From assembly GCA_035308965.1 (NCBI GenBank), contig DATGFN010000065.1, forward strand, positions 314,332 through 378,331: a stretch of DNA of 64,000 nucleotides, written 5' to 3'. Below are positions 54,475 to 61,903 of the stretch, in pieces. The notes under the pieces were generated by a model, which saw only the letters and a program-made list of their open reading frames with translations, made no database searches and was not told the DNA's origin. This DNA is from DASYXZ01 sp035308965. GTDB taxonomy: Bacteria; Acidobacteriota; Terriglobia; UBA7540. Numbering within the stretch: the first letter of the stretch is position 1; each line of letters opens with the position of its first letter. A program made the translations under genes and the position numbers.

Positions 54475-55560
54475 TAGACTCTCCCTCCATTCCTCAAAGT
54501 TAAAACGAATTTGAACAGGCTACGTCCCGTTCCCCGCTTGGTTCCGGCCAAAATCGAGGAAGGCGGAAACTCAAACCCGTTTTCAGCTTTTAATTCGGCT
54601 TGAACCCTTCTTGAGCCTGCACGACGAACCATCTCACCTATTTGCGGCTAGGGAAGGAGGAGCATTGCTGAGCGCACTCCAAACCATCCTAACTCGCTTC
54701 CCTTCCCGGTGAGCAGGTCCAGCCTACTCAGACGCTTATTCCTCCGCTTGAGGTTTTATGGCAAAAGCAACCGCCATGTAAAAACATGCTTACAATTTCC
54801 TAACACGTCTCAAATCCATGATTGGGGATGCCGGGAATTCGGAATGCGGATCAAGCCCCCGCGCCAGGGATGGCTTGAGTTGACGCCGCCCTCATGCCTC
54901 AATCCACGACTGTGAACTGATTCATTCTGGCTGATGGCACTGTGTTTTGTCTACTGAATTCGTCGCCGATGGCAGCCTGACAAATGGCAATAACCTTCAA
55001 GGGGACGCATTTCCAAGACCGGCCCCATCAAAAACGTTCTTGCAGGTTCCACAAAACCCACTTCAGGATGTTTGCATCGAACATGCCTGGTAGCACGAAG
55101 TTGAATTCCGCGCCAGAGTGAAAATCCGGACGCCCAGACCAAACTGGAGATTATGATTTATTTCCCGGGTAGGCCCGCCTACTTCGCCAAGGACGGAAAG
55201 AAACTCATGCGGCGTTCTTAAAATTGGAACTTAGACGACAAATAATTGGAATCATTGGTGTGTGCGTTTACACAACTGAAATCATCCGGGTTTTGAATTA
55301 ATGGTGAATGACTTCCAGGTTTGGTAGTGGGTCAGTTTGACGTAGAGGCGGCTTTACGCCGCCACGTGGCGAGGTAAACTCGCCGCTACGACCACAAACT
55401 GCCCCACTGCCCCAGGTTTTCCGGCCTGGAAGCAGTTGGCAAGGATAAACCACAGTTCTGATGAATGAGAAAGAAGCCCTCTGCTCCTCAGAATCTTCAA
55501 GTCACAACCTGAGCCGGATAGGCCGGCCAGAAGATCAGAGGAAACTTTTGGAGAAACCCC
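54475..55560. other. 1.1-kb intergenic region with dispersed repeat
   Basis: Separates the OMP/SBBP operon from the response regulator. It should hold the operon promoter near 54480-54600. Frames such as 54709-54915 and 54951-55142 have no support. Besides the 55325-55409 repeat nothing was recognised. Confidence 0.5.
55325..55409. repeat. Dispersed palindromic repeat copy 2 (TAGTGG... type)
   Basis: Begins TAGTGGGTCAGTTTGACG and contains GGCGGCTTTACGCCGCC and TGGCGAGG...CTCGCCGCTACG stems. It is related to the copy at 43464-43571. Confidence 0.55.
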
Positions 55561-56277
55561 TTGGATGAACGAATCCTTCTAGTGCAGGACCAACCCAAAC
55601 CCAAAGCGCCCCTGCCAGACCGCCTGCGGCGTCAGGGATGGACCGTCCACAACGTTCGCGACAGTCGTGAAGGAACAGATCTAGCCCTCAATGAAGCCTT
55701 CGATTTGATTATTCTCGATTTGACCCGGGCCACTCACAAGGGAATTGACGTTTGCCGCGATCTGCGCCAATACGGCTTGAATACCCCCATCCTGATACTC
55801 ACGGCCAGAAATCAGCCTGCGGATAAAATCGTCGGCCTCAAAGTGGGTGCGGATGATTGCGTCACCAAGCCCTTCGCCATGATTGAGCTTCTGGCGCGGG
55901 TGGAGGCGTTGCTCCGGCGTTCCAAATCCAACTCCTGGGGACATGGGACCATCCACCATTTCGGGCAAGTTCGAGTCGACCTGCGACGAACACAGGTTTG
56001 GCGCAACGGAAAAACCGTTCCCCTCTCCGCCCGCGAGTTTCAATTGCTTCGTTATTTTATCGAGCACCGGGAGGCCACACTCTCCCGGCCGGAATTGCTC
56101 AAGGAGGTATGGGGATTCGATCCCATGACATCAACCCGCACTGTGGATGTCCACGTCGCGGGACTGCGGCAAAAACTCGAGCGGGATTCCAAACAACCTC
56201 AGCTCATCCGGACCATTCAGGGATTGGGCTACAAACTGGTGGCCACCCCGTCCGCTCCAAATCCAGCCATCACCTAG
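55561..56277 (+). CDS. OmpR/PhoB-type response regulator, orphan
   Basis: 238 residues from TTG 55561 (GGAGAAACCCC upstream; an in-frame ATG is absent). Receiver domain 1-120: the phospho-acceptor is Asp53 (LIILDLTRA), with Thr81 and Lys103 (DDCVTKPF). The usual acidic pair before the acceptor reads VQDQ, so only Asp10 remains of the Mg-binding pair. DNA-binding winged helix: VPLSAREFQLLRYFIEHREA, VWGFDPMTSTRTVDVHVAGL and IRTIQGLGYKLVA. No histidine kinase lies nearby. The reduced acidic pocket may weaken phosphorylation. Confidence 0.9.
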   Translation: MDERILLVQDQPKPKAPLPDRLRRQGWTVHNVRDSREGTDLALNEAFDLIILDLTRATHKGIDVCRDLRQYGLNTPILILTARNQPADKIVGLKVGADDCVTKPFAMIELLARVEALLRRSKSNSWGHGTIHHFGQVRVDLRRTQVWRNGKTVPLSAREFQLLRYFIEHREATLSRPELLKEVWGFDPMTSTRTVDVHVAGLRQKLERDSKQPQLIRTIQGLGYKLVATPSAPNPAIT

Positions 56278-56660
56278 TGAAAACCAACGGTGAGTGAGAT
56301 GAACAACACCCCGAAATTCTTCTAAGGATCCAGGCGCCGTTCCCCCCACGCGGCGAGTTGATTGACACTGCCTATTTTACCCGGCTTAGACTCGCTGGGA
56401 GCAACGGCAAGGAAAATCACCCCTTAATCAACTATAGTCCGCGATGGTGAACCGAACTCGACCGCTACTCCGGCTGAGATCGTAATGCCAACCTGTTGTT
56501 TAGCCTCTACGAGCCTGGCCTGGGCCGCCCCCTTTGATTGATCCGCCAGCCAGCCAGGAGAAATTCTACCTCCGCAGGACTGGCGATATCGATTGGCAGG
56601 CCTTGCCTCCTTTTGTTATCATTCTACGCATTGCCTGATTTGGCCTGATGGAGCTAATGC
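56278..56660. other. Intergenic region, no feature recognised
   Basis: 383 bases between plus-strand genes. No RNA gene, repeat or clear terminator was found; the downstream promoter is presumably in the right part. Confidence 0.35.
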
Positions 56661-57170
56661 ATGAGAATCCAAATGTTCCTCTCCCCGGTGCTTGCCGCAC
56701 TGCTCCCGTTATCTGGCGCAGCCCGCAAGCCCTCCGGGATGATTCACGATTCCCAGGCCTTCGCGCAGGTGCATAACTTTTGCCTGGTCACAAACGGACT
56801 CCCCGACTCGGCGCAGACCCAGATTCGGAAATTCGTGGAAAGGGAAAACAAACCTCGGAAAATGTTGGGTAAGCTGTCTTGGAAGTATGTTGAACAATGT
56901 TCCAGCGCTGATGCAAGGATTACGTTCTCCTTCTCTCAAACAACAGGTGTGGGTGAGGGCACCAGCCGCGGCACATTGCAGGGCAGTCCCACAAACTCGC
57001 TTCAAACAACTTTCACTAGAGTAGAAATTACGGTCTTAGATCGTTCAGCCGAAAATACGATTTACTCGGTGGAGGGGGACGCGGTGGAGGGTGACCTTAG
57101 TAATGCCATCGACAGTCCATTTTCAAAACTGGAGCGCGACCTTAAGGATGCTGGCGCGGCGAAGCACTGA
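56661..57170 (+). CDS. Exported hypothetical protein
   Basis: 169 residues from ATG 56661 (weak ATGGAGC upstream); signal peptide MRIQMFLSPVLAALLPLSGA. The mature part is mixed alpha/beta with VEQCSSADARITFSFSQTTG and TRVEITVLDRSAENTIYSVEG, loosely like exported DUF4136-type proteins, but no firm family is recognised. Stands alone between the response regulator and deoC. Confidence 0.55.
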   Translation: MRIQMFLSPVLAALLPLSGAARKPSGMIHDSQAFAQVHNFCLVTNGLPDSAQTQIRKFVERENKPRKMLGKLSWKYVEQCSSADARITFSFSQTTGVGEGTSRGTLQGSPTNSLQTTFTRVEITVLDRSAENTIYSVEGDAVEGDLSNAIDSPFSKLERDLKDAGAAKH

Positions 57171-57326
57171 GTCTGTGTGAGCGCGACGACAAGTTCACTG
57201 CGCGGAAGGAATCAATCCTTAACCTATTTAATTCGACGATGTTCATCTGCCCGGATCTAAACCAGCATAAAAAATAACTCACAACGCAAAAATCAAGAAG
57301 CGCGGCACCCCGACGAGTCATCGCTA

Positions 57327-58052
57327 TCAGCGCGAAATGCCGAACCGTTGCTTGGCTTCTTCGAGCATCGCGCGCGTCGCCGTGGCGCCCACGCGACTGA
57401 CCCCGAGCTCGCGCACGCGCAACAGGTCATCGAGAGTGCGTACGCCGCCGGCTGCCTTGATCTGTACTGAAGGCAGGCAGTGCTGGCGCATCAGTTTCAA
57501 GTGATGGTCGGTTGCCCCTTTATAGTTATAGGAACCGTCGGGTTGCTTCACATATCCATAGCCCGTGGAAGTTTTCACAAAGGCTACGCCAGCTTCTGAA
57601 CAGATCTCACAGAGGCGAACAATGTGGGAGTCCTCCAGGTAGTCATTTTCGAAAATAACTTTCAAGAGAGCGCCGTGCGCCTTAATCGCAAATTGGATGG
57701 CCTGGATTTCGTCGCGAACATAATCCCAATCTCCGCCCATTGCCTTCCCAACATTGATGGCCGCGTCGATCTCGACTCCACCCGCGCGGGCGGCGGCTTC
57801 CGCCTCCGCCACCTTGATGGCCGTGGTGCTGTTGCCGTGAGGGAAAGCGATCACCGGGCAAACCCCCACGGTTGATCCCGCCAGGATTTCCAGAGCCATC
57901 GGGATGGCGTAAGGCTTGACGCAAGCAGTGGCCACATCATATTGCAGCGCCAACCGGCAACCCTCGGCAATCTGCGCATCCGTCATGGTGGGATGAAGCA
58001 GAGAGTGATCAATCATCTTCGCCAGCGCTTGAACTGTGATGGAAGCTGTCAT
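57327..58052 (-). CDS. deoC: Deoxyribose-phosphate aldolase
   Basis: 241 residues. It cleaves 2-deoxyribose 5-phosphate to glyceraldehyde 3-phosphate and acetaldehyde in nucleoside catabolism. Schiff-base Lys160 is in AFVKTSTGYG, with the second Lys199 in VQIKAAGGVRT and Asp96 in EIDAAINVG. The start MTASITVQALAKMIDHSLL and length are typical. No neighbouring deo genes are seen, so it appears to be a lone copy. Confidence 0.95.
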   Translation of the reverse strand: MTASITVQALAKMIDHSLLHPTMTDAQIAEGCRLALQYDVATACVKPYAIPMALEILAGSTVGVCPVIAFPHGNSTTAIKVAEAEAAARAGGVEIDAAINVGKAMGGDWDYVRDEIQAIQFAIKAHGALLKVIFENDYLEDSHIVRLCEICSEAGVAFVKTSTGYGYVKQPDGSYNYKGATDHHLKLMRQHCLPSVQIKAAGGVRTLDDLLRVRELGVSRVGATATRAMLEEAKQRFGISR

Positions 58053-58280
58053 AGGCTTGGACCGAGTTTGCTCAATGTGAAGGCATCGGCTCCGACCGCA
58101 TCCGCTTTACTGGTTCCCAGGCGAGCAAGCCCGACAGCCGTCCTCTGCATGGGGTCGTATTGATTCTTCCCTGTGCCGCCTGGGACCGCAATCTCGCGCG
58201 TATCACCACCCAGAAAAATACTTCGTCCTGCATCGTCTTCAGTATTGAAGGCTCGCGGGAATGAGCACAAATTGTAAACC

Positions 58281-61200
58281 TCAGTGGGCGGGAGGCGAAT
58301 TGCGTGGCGTAACGGCAGCGAAGGTTTTCTGCGACGCAGCGGCCTCACGAGCTATCAAACCAAACCCTTTTGCCGACGCCTCCAGGTTGAGAATGGCGAG
58401 AAGTTCGCGGCCCCGAGTGCGGTTCCCGTATTGAAGCTCGACTTCGCCCAAGGCCGCGCGAGCTTCGAACTGGTACGTCGCTATTCCTGCCTTTGCCGCC
58501 TCGGCACTCGCCGCATTGAGAACCTTTATGGCCTCATTCGATTTCCCGCTGGCAGCACGCACGCGAGCGTCGGTGATTGCAATTGGAATTCGGATGGTGA
58601 CGTCTTCGCTTTTCTGGGAAAGTGTCACGGCGCGCGATACGGCCTGCTGGGCCTCGGCCGTTTTCCCTTGGGCCAAAAGGCATCGAGCAACCAGCGCTTC
58701 AGCGCCTGCTTCCCTGTCCCCCGCTTCCTCCTTTTGAAATTCCTCGATGGCGCTACTGAGCAAGGCAGCCCCCTCAGCCGGGCGGCCTTCTTCCATCTGA
58801 AGCTTTGCCAGGGCAACCCGGCTGTCGGACTCACTACCTTTCTCGCCGATTTGGTTCCATATCGAGAGGGCGTGCTCCTGTTCCTTGCGGGCGGCAGCGA
58901 GGTTTCCCTGCGCCTCAAAAATTAGGCCAAGGAAGGTGTGCCCGTAGGCGACATTGCCTTGATTGGATATCTGGCCGGAAATCCGCAGCGCCTCGCCTGC
59001 CGCGCTGGTGGCGCTTTCCAAGTTTCCCTGGAGATAATAGAGATCAGTAAGATTGTTGAGTGAGGTTGCCACTCCAACTTGGTCGCCAATTTCCCGCCGA
59101 ACTTTGAGGGCTTGCTCGTACATTTTCTGCGCTTCATCCAGGTTCCCCTGGGCCATGATGACGAGGGCGTTGTTGTCCAGGACATTGGCCGCATTCGACT
59201 GGTCCTCAATTTCGTTGAAGATGGGAAGGGCTTTGTCGTACATGGCTCTGGCGCCCCGGAGGTCCCCCTTCTTGATCCAGAGCAGGAGCGCAAGGTTATT
59301 CAAGACTTTCGCGACGCCAGCCTGGTAACCGATCTCACGGTACTCGTCCATGGCCACTTCGTAGCGCTTCTCGGCCTCGCTAAAATTCCCTTGTTCGTAG
59401 AAGAGTACTGCCAGATCATTCAGCACATCCGCCACTCCACGGCGGTCCCCCACCGCGGCATAGGCTTGTCTGGCCTCCTCAAAGGCAGCCGGAGCTTTTT
59501 TCAATTGCCCCAGTTTCCAAAGGGCCTCACCTTCCCGCTTGCGCCCTTCCGCCACCACAAAGCGGGCGCTGCGTTCATCTCCCTTCTGAATTGCATGCCC
59601 CGCACTCGACTGTTGGCCCTTGAAGTCCGAGAGTGAAAATGCCACAGAAGCTTCCGCCAAATCGATTCGCGGGTCATCGCGTGTCGGAGCGGGCATCTCC
59701 CGAAGCGTCTTCACGGTTGCCAATCCTTCCTTACCCTTTCCGGCGGAGGTTTGGGCGTTGACTAATCGCAATCCATAATCCAGGTTGTCCGGAAATAGGA
59801 TGAAGAGAGATTGGTAAGTCTCAACCGCTTTTCCCCATTCCCCGGTTGCCTGCCGATAGCTGCCCTCCACCAGAAGACGTTGTTCTTTGGAAAGTCCTCC
59901 CGACAGGTCCATCGCCTGTTTGGCCTGCTCGCGTGCTTTTGAGTCGTACCCGAGGGCCGCCCAAGCCTCCGCCAGAGCCGAATGAGTCAGAGGATGCTCA
60001 GGTTCGATAGTTACTGCCTGTTGAAGCAGGTCACGCGCTGACACAGCTTCGAAAACCCAGAGTTTCGACAAGCCTTCTGAATAGAGGCGCGCCGCTTCCG
60101 GATTCGAGGGCAGCGATGCCTGGACTGCGCCCGCTTCAGCTTTTGGGATCTCGCCGGCGCCCAACTTTTCTCGAAGACTTTTTCCAACTTTGGAAACCAA
60201 TTCGAAGAGATGCGAGGCGGTTCCTGTTTCGGCTACCGAAACGAGCGTGTCCCCTTTTAAAGTATCTTGAACGCGAACGTCCACACGAATGGGGCTGTCG
60301 GCTCCGCTGCCCAGCGCAGTGTAGGAGCCCAGAACTACGAAATCGGTCCCGAGATTGGTTCTAATCCGGCCAAGGGTGTCTTTGCCGAGGCTATCGGCGA
60401 CTTGAATGCCGAGCTCTTTCTTCATTCGAGCCACGTTTTCGCCCGGCACGGTCCGTAACGCCTGCCCCGAAAGTTCGGTGGTCAGGTATTGGACCAAAGC
60501 TTGCGACAGCCAACCGGCTTCGTGGTTACCGGTAAGGTTTCTGAAGTCCAAGACAGCGACGGCCCTCCTCGCCCGGACCGGCGGATGGGTCACTGCCTGG
60601 GGCGACTCGGTTGCGGCTTTTCGGTTTTGCCGATCGAGATAAAGATACAGGGCGAACGCGCCGCTAAGGATGGCAATGATCGCCATAAAGGCCGCCGCGA
60701 CGACCCAGGATTTCTGATGCCCGGCAACAGGGGCGGGAAGCAATTCTCGCGCGCCCGTCAAGGCGCTCACAACGTCCGTCGCCGTCCTGAAGCGATTCAG
60801 GGGGTTTTGCTCAAGGCAACGGAGGATGGTGGCTTCCCACTGGGCATCCAAGTCAGGCGCAAGACTTCTGGGTGATCGCGGAGGTTCCTGCAAGCGCTTA
60901 AACGCCGTCGCCATGGGCGTGTCGCCAACAAAAGGTTGAGCCCCGGTCACCATTTCGTAAATCACAACACCGAGGGCGTAGATGTCTGTGGCGGCGCTGA
61001 CCGGCTCTCCCTTAAGTTGCTCGGGCGCCATGTATGCCGCAGTGCCCATGATCTCACCGGTCATCGAAAGCGAACTGAGCTCGCTATCGTCAGAGGCAAT
61101 GCCGCGAGCCAGGCCAAAGTCAGTGACTACCGCGCGCACGGTTGCCCCCTCCTGATCAGGAGGGACCAGCAGCACGTTGGCAGATTTGAAATCACGATGG

Positions 61201-61835
61201 ACCACTCCCACTTGGTGGGCGGCATTCAACGCAGCAGCCATTTGAGAGATAAGAGGGAACGCCTCCGACTCCGCCATCGGCCTCGCCCCCCGGAGCCGGT
61301 CGGCCAATGTCTCCCCGCGAAGAAGCACCATGGTCAGGAACGTGACCTCGCCGCCCGTCGGAAGCTCGTGATGCCCTATGTCGAAAATTCGACTGACATT
61401 GGGGTGGGTAACTTTTCTCGCTAGTTGAATTTCGCGCTTGAACCGCTCCAGGGCGCCGGGACTTTCCGCGATGGCAGGCCGGACTGTCTTAAGGGCGAAG
61501 TGTCCTCGAAGTTCCAAGTCCTCGACTTCATACACCTCGCCCATGCCACCCTGTCCGATGAAGCGAATAATCCTATAGCGCTTGGCAAGAATTTCTTGTG
61601 GGGAGAAGGTTGGGTGCGCTGATTCAGGGCCAAGTGCCGGCGGGGCGCTGGAGATGGGTCTATCGGGTCCCTGCGTCTCCTCAGGGTCGATTACAGGTTT
61701 GCCCAACCCGGCGGGATTCGGGAGGGGTGTGGTTTGGTCCGGCATATCCGGGTCGTCGGCGGTTCTCTGGACAGAAAGCTGCGAAGCGCCCACATCAGAG
61801 AAACCCGGTTGCGAGTCCTGGTCCGACTTCTCCAT
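58281..61835 (-). CDS. Receptor Ser/Thr protein kinase with TolB-N-like domain and TPR array
   Basis: 1184 residues. A disordered Pro-rich start (1-80) leads into the kinase domain (about 85-355): GQGGMGEVYEV, Lys116, HRDFKSAN (His213, Asp215), DFG at 239 and APEQ. A helix near 372-396 (VAAAFMAIIAILSGAFALYLYL) crosses the membrane. A TolB-N/CsgG-like domain follows (AVLDFRNLTGNHEAGWLSQALVQ; VLGSYTALGSG). Many TPRs fill the last 500 residues (RYEVAMDEYREIGYQAGVAKV, MYEQALKVRREIGDQVG). The cytoplasmic kinase is thus linked to an external TPR platform. Different from the propeller kinase at 9024-11657. Confidence 0.9.
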   Translation of the reverse strand: MEKSDQDSQPGFSDVGASQLSVQRTADDPDMPDQTTPLPNPAGLGKPVIDPEETQGPDRPISSAPPALGPESAHPTFSPQEILAKRYRIIRFIGQGGMGEVYEVEDLELRGHFALKTVRPAIAESPGALERFKREIQLARKVTHPNVSRIFDIGHHELPTGGEVTFLTMVLLRGETLADRLRGARPMAESEAFPLISQMAAALNAAHQVGVVHRDFKSANVLLVPPDQEGATVRAVVTDFGLARGIASDDSELSSLSMTGEIMGTAAYMAPEQLKGEPVSAATDIYALGVVIYEMVTGAQPFVGDTPMATAFKRLQEPPRSPRSLAPDLDAQWEATILRCLEQNPLNRFRTATDVVSALTGARELLPAPVAGHQKSWVVAAAFMAIIAILSGAFALYLYLDRQNRKAATESPQAVTHPPVRARRAVAVLDFRNLTGNHEAGWLSQALVQYLTTELSGQALRTVPGENVARMKKELGIQVADSLGKDTLGRIRTNLGTDFVVLGSYTALGSGADSPIRVDVRVQDTLKGDTLVSVAETGTASHLFELVSKVGKSLREKLGAGEIPKAEAGAVQASLPSNPEAARLYSEGLSKLWVFEAVSARDLLQQAVTIEPEHPLTHSALAEAWAALGYDSKAREQAKQAMDLSGGLSKEQRLLVEGSYRQATGEWGKAVETYQSLFILFPDNLDYGLRLVNAQTSAGKGKEGLATVKTLREMPAPTRDDPRIDLAEASVAFSLSDFKGQQSSAGHAIQKGDERSARFVVAEGRKREGEALWKLGQLKKAPAAFEEARQAYAAVGDRRGVADVLNDLAVLFYEQGNFSEAEKRYEVAMDEYREIGYQAGVAKVLNNLALLLWIKKGDLRGARAMYDKALPIFNEIEDQSNAANVLDNNALVIMAQGNLDEAQKMYEQALKVRREIGDQVGVATSLNNLTDLYYLQGNLESATSAAGEALRISGQISNQGNVAYGHTFLGLIFEAQGNLAAARKEQEHALSIWNQIGEKGSESDSRVALAKLQMEEGRPAEGAALLSSAIEEFQKEEAGDREAGAEALVARCLLAQGKTAEAQQAVSRAVTLSQKSEDVTIRIPIAITDARVRAASGKSNEAIKVLNAASAEAAKAGIATYQFEARAALGEVELQYGNRTRGRELLAILNLEASAKGFGLIAREAAASQKTFAAVTPRNSPPAH

Positions 61836-61903
61836 GCAATAGCTCCCGTTGAGGAAAATTAGGCGGGATTATAGCATGCGTCTGCCGTGGCAAGACTCTA
61901 CGT

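Noticed and set aside
54709..54915. 68-codon frame in the 54.5-55.5 kb gap
   Set aside because: No ribosome site, no recognisable motif, and a composition typical of non-coding sequence here.
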